Positions 6,404 through 13,289 of a stretch of 14,378 nt of DNA are shown here, piece after piece. The notes beneath the pieces are model-generated. The model saw only the letters and a program-made list of their open reading frames with translations. It ran no database searches and had not been told where the DNA came from. Made by a program: the position numbers and the translations under genes. Numbering within the stretch: position 1 is the stretch's first letter; each line of letters begins with the position of its first letter. This DNA comes from an uncultured Campylobacter sp. Lineage in GTDB: Bacteria; Campylobacterota; Campylobacteria; Campylobacterales; Campylobacteraceae. The DNA is taken from positions 1-14,378 of the forward strand of contig NZ_CALJPC010000057.1 in NCBI RefSeq assembly GCF_937981295.1, written 5' to 3'.

Positions 6404-6930
6404 CCGCGATTTGAGCACAATTCGAGCATGAAAAGCGCTGCTAAATTTTAAAATTTGATTTTGCTTCGGCACAAATTTATAAAATTTAAACGTCGTCGTG
6501 GGCTCTGGCACAGGTTTAGAATTTCATTGCAAATCGCTTTAAGAGGGAGCGCGCAAATTTCGTTTCGCGTCGTCGCGACGGCTCGCGAAATATTTTGTAT
6601 CGATCGCGATCTTTGCGTCGCGTCGCGCTTGGATAAGGCGTCGCCGTAAATTTTATTTTAGCACCGCAACTTTCGTAAATTTCGCTAGCAGTGCAGGCAA
6701 CACAGCGACAGAGCGTAAATTTAAAAGGCTCAATCGTAAAGCTACGCGCATAAAATTTGCGCGCCGAGCTCGCAAGATAAAATTTAGCGGCTTGGATTCA
6801 AAAGCGCAAATATCTTATTTCGATATGAAATTTAACAGAGCGAGTGTAGATCAAACGGTGCGATCAAAGCGCCGTTTTGCAAACAGATGAGCCCTAAGCG
6901 GCGCCGAAAGCAAGCATCGGATGTGAAGCG
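6404..6930. other. 527-bp gene-free gap rich in CGTCG and AAATTT words
   Basis: It lies between the converging ends of the DKNYY-repeat gene and mnmA. It holds a nested palindrome at 6563-6590, a cluster of GTCG/GCGTCGCG words up to about 6647, and an imperfect stem-loop AAACGGTGC / GCGCCGTTT (6853-6877, one G-U pair, 7-nt loop) before the mnmA 3' end. A plus frame is free of stops from 6543 to 6887 but has no credible start and a highly basic, word-derived composition. I see no RNA gene. Confidence 0.5.
6563..6590. repeat. Nested GC-rich palindrome
   Basis: TTTCGCG (6563-6569) and CGCGAAA (6584-6590) enclose the perfect 10-bp palindrome CGTCGCGACG (6571-6580), with one unpaired base on the left and three on the right. 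TATTTT follows on the plus strand. It could be a terminator for plus-strand readthrough or a protein-binding site. Confidence 0.45.
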
Positions 6931-7962
6931 CTATTTTATAAAGCCGCTTGCCACTACGCGGTCGCGCTCGTCGTAAAAAACCGCGAGCTGTGCAGGAGCG
7001 ATGCCCGCTGCGGGCGCGGACAGCACGGCATGCACGCCGCCGTCTTCGCGAGGCGAAATTTTAACGGGGAGTTTGGCGCTGCGGTAGCGGATCTTAACGC
7101 CGAGACCCGGCATATTTAAAATTTCATCCTTGCTTAAAAAAGCATTAAAATTTTCGGTGTCGAACTCGTAGGTCGCTAGCTCCTCCTTGCCGCCCACGAC
7201 GATCTCGTTTTTGTGCGGGTCGATGCTTAGCACGAAGTGCGGCTCATGCGCGCCGTGCACCGTAAAACCGCGGCGCTTGCCGATCGTGTAGTGCATATAG
7301 CCTTCGTGAGTGCCGATAGCGTTGCCCGCACGGTCGCGCACGATGCCGGGCATTTTGGTACCCGTATGGCGGTTCAAAACGTCGATATAGGTGGTATCGA
7401 CGAAGCAGATCTCGCTGCTTTCGCTCGCAGAGGCGATCTGCGAAAGCTCCGTATAGGCGCGCGCAGCCTCTTTGACATCCTTTTTATACATCCCTCCAAG
7501 CGGAAAGAGCATAAATTTAAGCGCGGCGGGATCGATGTTTGCTAAAAAATAGCTCTGATCTTTGCTGAGATCTGCGGCGGCTTTTAAAAGCTCATCCTCG
7601 ATACGGACGTAATGCCCGGTAGCTAGGCGCTCAAAGCCCTGCTCGCGCGCAAATTCCAAAAGCTTGCCGAGCTTTATGCGGCGGTTACACAGCGCGCAGG
7701 GATTTGGCGTAAGACCATCTATATAGGCCTGCACGAAGGGCTCGTAAACGTCGCGATTAAAATCATTCTGCAGATCCAAAATGTGGATTTTTATACCCAA
7801 AAACTCGCCTACTTTGCGAACTTTGGCGATGTTTGCCTCATGATAGCCCGGCTTTGCGTGCAGCTTCATATAGCAGCCCTGCACCTCGTGCCCCGCGTCT
7901 TGCAGCAGCTTCGCGCACATCGAGCTATCCACGCCGCCGCTCATCGCGACTAAAATTTTCAT
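6931..7962 (-). CDS. mnmA: tRNA-specific 2-thiouridylase MnmA
   Basis: MnmA puts the 2-thio group on U34 of tRNA-Lys, -Glu and -Gln, using ATP to adenylate the base and a persulfide as sulfur donor. The 343-residue protein has the PP-loop MSGGVDSS (7-14) near the N-terminus. The catalytic cysteines are C89 (TPNPCALCN) and C186 (SSEICFVD), 97 residues apart as in the E. coli pair C102/C199. ATGHYVR (114-120), KDQSYFL (134-140) and GYMHYTIGKRRG are further family motifs. Its ATG overlaps the stop of the LOG-family gene by 4 nt (7959-7962), and its AAGGAG lies inside that gene, which suggests translational coupling. Confidence 0.96.
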   Translation of the reverse strand: MKILVAMSGGVDSSMCAKLLQDAGHEVQGCYMKLHAKPGYHEANIAKVRKVGEFLGIKIHILDLQNDFNRDVYEPFVQAYIDGLTPNPCALCNRRIKLGKLLEFAREQGFERLATGHYVRIEDELLKAAADLSKDQSYFLANIDPAALKFMLFPLGGMYKKDVKEAARAYTELSQIASASESSEICFVDTTYIDVLNRHTGTKMPGIVRDRAGNAIGTHEGYMHYTIGKRRGFTVHGAHEPHFVLSIDPHKNEIVVGGKEELATYEFDTENFNAFLSKDEILNMPGLGVKIRYRSAKLPVKISPREDGGVHAVLSAPAAGIAPAQLAVFYDERDRVVASGFIK

Positions 7963-8564
7963 TCGTTCTCCTTACGTCGCACGTCCGTCAAAATTTCATC
8001 CACGCTGTCGCAGAGCTTAAAATTTTGCAGATCGCTTTCGTTTATCGCACCAGATTTTAGCAGCGAAGTGCGGAAAAACTCCATCAAAGGCGCGTAGAAT
8101 TCCTCGTCGTAAAGATAGATCCGTGCGCGCTTAAAGCCCGTCTGTACCAGCACTAAAATTTCAAAAAACTCATCCAGCGTCCCAAATCCGCCCGGAAAGA
8201 TGACGAAAATTTCGCTGTTTTCGATGAGAGCGCCTTTGCGTGGTGCAAATGCTGAAAATTTCGCGCCCTGCGTCAAAAAGCCGTTGCTTTTTTGCTCAAA
8301 CGGCAGCATGATGTTAAAGCCCACGCTGTGCGTTCTTGCTCTCGCAAATGCGCCTCGGTTGGCGCCTTGCATAATGCCGCCACCGCCTCCGGTGATGATC
8401 GAGTATCCTAAATCGGCGAGCCCTTCGCAGAGCTTTTGCGCGTCTTTTACGTAGCGATTATCCTCGCTAAAGCGTGCCGAGCCGAAGATCGTGGCGCTTT
8501 TGCCCACGTTTTTGAGATTGTCGCGGGCAATTTTGATGTCTTTTAAAATTTCTTTCAACTGCAT
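7959..8564 (-). CDS. LOG-family (TIGR00730) Rossmann-fold protein
   Basis: This 201-residue protein has the lysine-decarboxylase-like Rossmann fold of the LOG family. The signature PGGFGTLDE (about 124-132) matches PGGxGTxxE, and GYSIITGGGGGIMQGANRGA (about 53-72) is the nucleotide-binding glycine-rich region; RKGALIENSE also fits. Family members such as LOG act as cytokinin-riboside-phosphate phosphoribohydrolases, cleaving nucleotide monophosphates to base and ribose phosphate. The bacterial substrate here is unknown, and lysine decarboxylase activity is a misleading old name. The start ATG at 8564 has only a weak AAGATAG behind it. It is followed by mnmA with a 4-nt overlap, so the two form an operon. 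Confidence 0.88.
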   Translation of the reverse strand: MQLKEILKDIKIARDNLKNVGKSATIFGSARFSEDNRYVKDAQKLCEGLADLGYSIITGGGGGIMQGANRGAFARARTHSVGFNIMLPFEQKSNGFLTQGAKFSAFAPRKGALIENSEIFVIFPGGFGTLDEFFEILVLVQTGFKRARIYLYDEEFYAPLMEFFRTSLLKSGAINESDLQNFKLCDSVDEILTDVRRKENE

Positions 8565-8679
8565 GATTAATCTATCTTTTATGTATATTATTTAAAATTT
8601 CAGCTTTAAGAATAGCATTAAATTTTTAAAATTCCGTTTAAAATAGTAGAATTTACGTGATTTAAAATCTCGTTGTAAA

Positions 8680-9864
8680 TCATACTAGGTTGCTAAGTTT
8701 TCGTAAGAATCCGCCGACGCCGCGGTAAGCGCTCATATCGATCGGCTCGCAGCCCTGTTTACTTAAAAATCGCGAGACGCTCTGTCTAAGCGCGATGGTA
8801 GCGGGCGAAAACGGATAGTGCGAGTTAAAAAGCGCGCGATTTTGTGAGCAGACGGCTACTTGTTTGCAAAACGGCACAAAGCCTAGCAATTTAAAGCCCA
8901 GTTCGCTTATATTGCGGTGCGTGACCGACTTTAGATTTTCGTAGATCATCACGGCATCATCCTCGCTCGCGGTGAAATTTAGCAAAAACAAAACCTCTTT
9001 TTTGCTCGCCCCAAGCGTCTTTAAAAGCGCGTAGGTGTTGCTGATCGAGCAGGGTTCGTTCGCACACAGCACGATATTTTCGTCGCCGATGCTCAAAAAA
9101 TCTCCAAGATACTCAAGCCCCGCATCGATCAAAATAAAATCGAAGATTCCCGCATCTTTCAGCTCGCTTGCGAAGCGAGCGGGGCTTTCGTGAGCCTTTG
9201 CGTTTGCGGAATTCCCGGCTTCTTCGGGATTTGATAAGCGGGCGGAATTTTTCATTTCATCTTTACTTGCGGAATTTTGAGAATTCTCGTCAGGGATTGA
9301 ATTTTGCTTGGTGAAATCATCGCTTTTAAAATTCTCTAGGCTTTCTGATTCTGTAAAATTCCATCCATCTTCGCAATTCTGCGGCTTTTTGGCTGCACAA
9401 TTCGTAGAATTTTTTGCAGCGTTTGCTATTGAATTTGAAGCGGCGGAATTTTCTGAGTTGTTTTTGCCATCAGAGCTCGTGAGTTTTTGCGCGTAATTGT
9501 GCGAGCCGCCACTTTCGTCGTCTTGCGAGCCTTGCGCGCTACCTATAGAATTTTGCATGACGTAATCGTCTGCGCTAGAACTTGCGTTTTTAATAGAATT
9601 TTGCGAGGATGCGTGATTTTGTGAAGCAAGCGCGGGCGAAACGAGCGTTAAATTTTGCGAAATTTTTACCGCAACGGCGCTTGGTAGCGAAATCCTCTTT
9701 CTTTGCAAAGCGTTTAAGATGATCTCCTGATTGTTTAAATTTGGCGCTTCTATGATCGCCGTGCGGTAGCCCTGCTCGCTTAGAATTTCGGCGAAATTTG
9801 CTGCAATCACGCTCTTGCCGACTCCGCCCTTGGCGCTTAAAAAATTTACGATTTTAGTTTGCAT
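8680..9864 (-). CDS. Altered FlhG-like (MinD/ParA family) ATPase with Asn/Ser-rich insert
   Basis: This 394-residue P-loop protein of the MinD/FlhG group is made of two homologous parts around an insert. Residues 1-80 carry the deviant Walker A AKGGVGKS (11-18). Residues 231-394 carry FDFILIDAG (D247, switch II) and NEPCSISNTYALLKTLG, like the MinD/FlhG strand-helix after switch II. Between them, about 82-230, lies a low-complexity stretch in which 51 of 149 residues are Asn or Ser. Switch I, normally D-x-D, reads IIEAP (E39, P41). Campylobacter FlhG is about 290 residues with an N-terminal extension ahead of Walker A; here Met1 is only ten residues before the glycine loop, and an in-frame TAA lies four codons upstream. 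It starts within folK (19-bp overlap), where flhF would be expected. FlhG descent is inferred from position and motifs. Confidence 0.75.
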   Translation of the reverse strand: MQTKIVNFLSAKGGVGKSVIAANFAEILSEQGYRTAIIEAPNLNNQEIILNALQRKRISLPSAVAVKISQNLTLVSPALASQNHASSQNSIKNASSSADDYVMQNSIGSAQGSQDDESGGSHNYAQKLTSSDGKNNSENSAASNSIANAAKNSTNCAAKKPQNCEDGWNFTESESLENFKSDDFTKQNSIPDENSQNSASKDEMKNSARLSNPEEAGNSANAKAHESPARFASELKDAGIFDFILIDAGLEYLGDFLSIGDENIVLCANEPCSISNTYALLKTLGASKKEVLFLLNFTASEDDAVMIYENLKSVTHRNISELGFKLLGFVPFCKQVAVCSQNRALFNSHYPFSPATIALRQSVSRFLSKQGCEPIDMSAYRGVGGFLRKLSNLV

Positions 9865-10382
9865 ATCAGTCCTCTTTTAAATTTCATCTCTCCAAGTGGC
9901 AAAATCACGCTTATGCGCTCGCAAACACCCGGATGCGGCAGCATCAGCCGCTCGCAGGCACGCACCTTCGCGCTTGCATATAAAATATCCACGTCCAGCG
10001 TGCGCGGCGCGTTTTTGAAGCTTCGTTTACGCCCAAATCGTAGCTCCGCGCGCTGCATAATCTTAAGCAGCGCAAACGGCGCTAGGGAACTTTGCACTAG
10101 CATCACGGCGTTTAAAAAATCGGGCTGATCTAAAAAGCCAAACGGCCTGTTTTTTAAGATCAAGGAATTTTGCGCTACGAAAAAGCGCGCGTCGCTTTGT
10201 AAAACGCGGTAAAATCGCTCGAAGCGCCGCCTGACATCTCCTAAATTTCCGCCGAGTCCAATCAGGTATAAATTTTTAAAATTTCCGCGCTCGCGGCGTC
10301 TCATCGGAAAAACGGCGCTTTTTACGACGCACAGCGCGTCCGTGCACTCGTAAAATTCGTTTTCTTTAAGTCGCACGTTCAC
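9846..10382 (-). CDS. folK: 2-amino-4-hydroxy-6-hydroxymethyldihydropteridine pyrophosphokinase (HPPK)
   Basis: HPPK transfers pyrophosphate from ATP to 6-hydroxymethyl-7,8-dihydropterin, the step before dihydropteroate synthase in folate synthesis. Diagnostic motifs are IGLGGNLGDVRRRFERF (about 41-57), RPFGFLDQPDFLNAV (79-93), the signature NAPRTLDVDILY (about 124-135) with the Mg-binding aspartates, and LPHPGVCER. At 178 residues it has an N-terminal extension of about 38 residues before the core, as seems usual in Campylobacter. The start is GTG at 10380-10382, with GAGGG a few bases upstream and 10 nt after the peptidase stop. A later ATG at 10304 is possible. The 3' end overlaps the FlhG-like gene by 19 bp. 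Confidence 0.92.
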   Translation of the reverse strand: MNVRLKENEFYECTDALCVVKSAVFPMRRRERGNFKNLYLIGLGGNLGDVRRRFERFYRVLQSDARFFVAQNSLILKNRPFGFLDQPDFLNAVMLVQSSLAPFALLKIMQRAELRFGRKRSFKNAPRTLDVDILYASAKVRACERLMLPHPGVCERISVILPLGEMKFKRGLICKLKS

Positions 10383-10392
10383 CTAGCTACCC

Positions 10393-11418
10393 TCATAAAA
10401 TTTCAGCCCCGTTTTCGCGCACGACCACGACATCCTCGATGCGCACGCCAAACTCGCCGGGCAGATAGATCCCCGGCTCCACGCTAAAGACCATCCCCTC
10501 TTTTAGCACGGTATCTCCGCGCTTTGAGATAAAGGGAAGCTCGTGGATATCGACTCCGACGCCGTGTCCGGTGCTATGAAAAAACGCTTCGCCGTAGCCC
10601 TGAGCGGCGATAAAATCCCTAGCCGCCGCGTCGATATAGCGCGCCTTTTTGCCGGGCATAACCGCCGCGATCGCAAGAGCCTGAGCCTCTTTTACGATCT
10701 CGTAAATTTCTTGGCGTTTGGCGTTTTTAAAATTTTGCTCTTTGCCGAAGTTAAAATTTTCGTCAAAGCACGCCGTACGCGTCCTATCGGAGCAGTAGCG
10801 GTTAAATTTAACCCCCGCGTCAAGCAGGAGCAAATCGCCCCGACGTAGCCGCTTTTTGCTCGGCAGAGCGTGCGCCTTTGCGGAGTTTTCGTTGATCGCT
10901 ACGATAGGCGAAAAGCTAAGCGCGAGCTCACCCTTTTTCTTAAAGATAAGCTCGGCGTTAAAAAACAGCTCCTCTTCGCTCATCCCTTCGCCGTTTTCGC
11001 GCACGAAGGCGGCAAATTCGTCAAATCTTTCAGCGCCCAACTGCGCCGCGCGTTTTAAAATTTTTATCTCGTCTTCGGTTTTTATTATGCGCGAAATTTG
11101 CGAAAAATTCGCCCGCGCCTTAAATCTTATCCCAAGCCCCTTGCTCAGAGCTTCCCACTCGCCCGCGCTAAAATCGTACGGGTTATAGCTAAGCTCAGCA
11201 ACGCCTGCCTTTCGCAAAAACAGCCGCGCGTCTTTTATCAAATTCCGCTCGACCTCGATCACCTCGGTGTCTTTGCAAAGCTCGCGCGCCTCGATACTAT
11301 AGCGTGCATCGGTGAGGAAAAATTTGCGCCCCGCGAGACTTAGAAATATCGCGTTGTCGCAGCTGTATCCGCACTCGTGGTAAACAGCGTTTTCGTCCTT
11401 TAAGATAAAATTTTTCAA
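10393..11418 (-). CDS. M24B metallopeptidase (Xaa-Pro aminopeptidase/dipeptidase type)
   Basis: This is a cytosolic peptidase cleaving the bond before proline, in oligopeptides (PepP) or dipeptides (PepQ); the sequence does not decide which. Counted from the TTG start the protein has 341 residues: an N-terminal creatinase-like domain (1-115), then the pita-bread domain. The dinuclear metal site is complete, with D200 (LLLDAG), D211 (YCSDRTRT), H285 (STGHGVG), E314 (SVEPGIY) and E328 (RIEDVV), plus H183 in NSAKAHALPS. The frame runs back to another TTG at 11475 inside aroQ, but the TTG at 11416-11418 gives MKNFILKDENA, lies 13 bp past the aroQ stop and follows AGGA at 11430-11433. Part of the aroQ-folK operon. 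Confidence 0.88.
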   Translation of the reverse strand: MKNFILKDENAVYHECGYSCDNAIFLSLAGRKFFLTDARYSIEARELCKDTEVIEVERNLIKDARLFLRKAGVAELSYNPYDFSAGEWEALSKGLGIRFKARANFSQISRIIKTEDEIKILKRAAQLGAERFDEFAAFVRENGEGMSEEELFFNAELIFKKKGELALSFSPIVAINENSAKAHALPSKKRLRRGDLLLLDAGVKFNRYCSDRTRTACFDENFNFGKEQNFKNAKRQEIYEIVKEAQALAIAAVMPGKKARYIDAAARDFIAAQGYGEAFFHSTGHGVGVDIHELPFISKRGDTVLKEGMVFSVEPGIYLPGEFGVRIEDVVVVRENGAEIL

Positions 11419-11431
11419 ATTTAACCCAGTC

Positions 11432-11899
11432 CTAATCGGCTTTCTGCTCGGCTCTGGCGGCTTTGATCTGCTCAAAAATTTGAATCATTCCGATCATCGC
11501 CAGATGGTATCCCACGGGGCCGAAACCGATGATCTGACCCGCTGTTACGGGCGCTATTAGACTTTTTTGTCTAAGCTCCTCTCTGCGAGCGATGTTTGAG
11601 ATATGCACTTCGATCACGGGCAGACTGACTGCGGCGAGCGCATCGCGGATAGCGAGCGAAGTGTGCGTGTAGGCGGCGGGATTGATAATGATGCCGTCGC
11701 AGGTGCCGAAGCACTCTTGGATCTTGTCAACGATCTCGCCTTCGAAATTGCTCTGAAAAAACTCGATCTCGTTGCCGCTCTGATCGGCGACCGCCTTCAT
11801 CTGCTTATGGATATCCTCCATCTTCATAACCCCGTAAATAGCGGGTTCGCGCATACCAAGCATATTGATATTCGGTCCTTGAATCACCATAATTTTCAT
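11432..11899 (-). CDS. aroQ: 3-dehydroquinate dehydratase, type II
   Basis: It dehydrates 3-dehydroquinate to 3-dehydroshikimate, step three of the shikimate pathway, as a dodecamer of flavodoxin-like subunits. The 155-residue protein starts MKIMVIQGPNINMLG. It has the catalytic lid residues R17 and Y22 (MREPAIYG), the substrate loop INPAAYTHTS (72-81, N73) and the catalytic histidine H99 in EVHISN, followed by R105/R106 and R110. The frame extends to 11929, but the ATG at 11897-11899 is preceded by AAGGA at 7-nt spacing and gives the usual family N-terminus. It is the first gene of a minus-strand operon with the M24 peptidase, folK and the FlhG-like gene; a TATAAT box lies at 11932-11937. 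Confidence 0.96.
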   Translation of the reverse strand: MKIMVIQGPNINMLGMREPAIYGVMKMEDIHKQMKAVADQSGNEIEFFQSNFEGEIVDKIQECFGTCDGIIINPAAYTHTSLAIRDALAAVSLPVIEVHISNIARREELRQKSLIAPVTAGQIIGFGPVGYHLAMIGMIQIFEQIKAARAEQKAD

Positions 11900-11931
11900 T
11901 TTTGCGTCCTTGTTTTGAAATTTAAGCAAAA

Positions 11932-11937
11932 ATTATA
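11932..11937 (-). promoter_or_regulatory. -10 box of the aroQ operon
   Basis: A perfect TATAAT on the minus strand, 32 nt upstream of the aroQ ATG and preceded by TTTGGT. No other clear -10 box is seen before the three downstream genes. Confidence 0.55.
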
Positions 11938-12044
11938 ACCAAAGCGAGCTTATTTTTTACTATGGCGCCAAATTTGCCCGCTCAAGCCCAAGCGATAAAA
12001 TTTTAACTCTAAATTTAGCGCGAAAGAGAATTTTATGCTAAAAT

Positions 12045-12053
12045 CACGCGCTG
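12045..12053 (+). promoter_or_regulatory. Extended -10 element of the deaminase-sppA operon
   Basis: In the stretch TTTTATGCTAAAATCACG upstream of the ATG at 12072 a TG-C-TAAAAT extended -10 is present, nearly identical in surroundings to the luxS promoter (TTTTATGTTAAAATCGCC). Coordinates may be off by a base or two. Confidence 0.45.
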
Positions 12054-12071
12054 TTTTAGATAAGGAAAACG

Positions 12072-13289
12072 ATGAGAATTTTAAGGGCGAAGTGGGTTCT
12101 TGTCTGCGATGAGAATTTTAAAATTTTAAAAGATGGCGCGATCGTCTTTGACGAGAAAATAATCGAGGTTTGCGCCTTTGCAAGCGCGGCACGCAAATAC
12201 CCGCAAGCCGAAATTTTGGACTTTAGCGGCGACATAGCGATGCCTGCGTTTATAAATCCGCACGTGCATTTGGAATTTAGCGCAAACAAAGGCACACTGC
12301 GCTACGGCGATTTTTTGGACTGGCTAGGTAGCGTCATCGCCTCCAGGCAGCAGCTGGACGCCGCGGCGCGCGGACGGCTGATCTTGGAGCAGATCGTCGC
12401 GATGATGCGAAGCGGCGTGGGCACGATCGGCGAAATTTCAAGCTTCGGCGGCGAGGCTGAAGCTTGCGCGCAAAGCGGCATTAGAACCGTGTTTTTCAAT
12501 GAAATTTTAGGCGCGAGCAAGAATGCTGCGGCGGAGAATATTTTGAAATTTAAGCAGCGTTTTGAGCGCTCAAAGACGCTTGCAAGCTCGCTTTTTATCC
12601 CCGCCGTGTCGGTACACTCGCCGTATTCGACGCACCCGCAGATTATGGAGTTTGCGACCAGGCTTGCCCGCGAAAACGGGCTTGCCATAAGCACGCATTT
12701 TATGGAGAGTGCTTACGAGCGGCAGTGGCTGCGCGCGGGTCGCGGTAAGCTTAAAACCTGGCTTTCTAAATTTAATCCTGCGCCCGCGCCTTTTTATTCG
12801 CCGCAGAGCTTCGTAACGCATTTTAGCGGGCTTCGCACGCTTTTTACGCATTGCGTTTGGGTGGATGATTTTAGCATCTTTGATCCGAAACTCCACTCGA
12901 TCACGCACTGCGCGCGCTCCAACCGCCTGCTTAGCAAAAGGCGGTTAAGCTTTAAAAAGCTGCTCGCAAGCGGGCTTAATTACAACATCGCTACCGACGG
13001 GCTTAGCTCAAATTTTAGCCTAAGCTTTTTAGACGAGCTGCGCGCAAATTTAATGATGCACGAAGAGCTGGGCCTGGCGGAACTGGCACGGGCGTTACTT
13101 TTAGGCGCGACGAGAAATGCGGCAGCCGCGCTGGGATTAAGCTTAGGCGAGCTAAAAGAGGGCAAGCTCGCCGACATCGCCGTTTTTGAAGGCATTGAGT
13201 GTGACGAAGCTCAGCTGCCGCTACAGCTCATTTTGCAGAGCAAAAACGCAAAATCACTTTTTATCGAAGGAATGAAATGCAATTTCTAA
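12072..13289 (+). CDS. Aminodeoxyfutalosine deaminase-like amidohydrolase (menaquinone synthesis)
   Basis: This 405-residue cytosolic metal-dependent hydrolase is of the amidohydrolase superfamily, chlorohydrolase/cytosine-deaminase branch. Visible metal and catalytic residues are H64-x-H66 (INPHVHLEF), H209 with E212 (STHFMES), H260 (FTHCVW) and D309 (ATDGLSSN). VHSPYSTHP (181-189) follows the superfamily strand pattern. Campylobacterota members of this type (Helicobacter HP0267, a Nitratiruptor homologue of known structure) are assigned to deaminating 6-amino-6-deoxyfutalosine to futalosine in menaquinone synthesis, the basis for the call. Neighbourhood with sppA and divergent aroQ matches Cj0067-Cj0068 as I recall it. 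The ATG follows TAAGGAAAACG. It overlaps sppA by 13 bp. A different aminated purine-like substrate cannot be excluded. Confidence 0.85.
   Translation: MRILRAKWVLVCDENFKILKDGAIVFDEKIIEVCAFASAARKYPQAEILDFSGDIAMPAFINPHVHLEFSANKGTLRYGDFLDWLGSVIASRQQLDAAARGRLILEQIVAMMRSGVGTIGEISSFGGEAEACAQSGIRTVFFNEILGASKNAAAENILKFKQRFERSKTLASSLFIPAVSVHSPYSTHPQIMEFATRLARENGLAISTHFMESAYERQWLRAGRGKLKTWLSKFNPAPAPFYSPQSFVTHFSGLRTLFTHCVWVDDFSIFDPKLHSITHCARSNRLLSKRRLSFKKLLASGLNYNIATDGLSSNFSLSFLDELRANLMMHEELGLAELARALLLGATRNAAAALGLSLGELKEGKLADIAVFEGIECDEAQLPLQLILQSKNAKSLFIEGMKCNF

Noticed and set aside
6853..6877. Stem-loop AAACGGTGC / GCGCCGTTT as an mnmA terminator
   Set aside because: It has no U-run on the minus strand and lies 54 bp past the mnmA stop. 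It is kept only as a remark on the gap, not called as a terminator.
6543..6887. A plus-strand frame free of stop codons for 115 codons in the gap before mnmA
   Set aside because: It has no ATG/GTG/TTG with a ribosome binding site near its beginning, and its translation is dominated by Arg, Lys and Phe from AAATTT and CGTCG words. It looks like a by-product of local word composition.
11419..11475. Longer M24 peptidase starting at a TTG inside aroQ
   Set aside because: There is no ribosome binding site and the added residues are just another frame of the aroQ 3' end; the TTG at 11418 gives the expected N-terminus.
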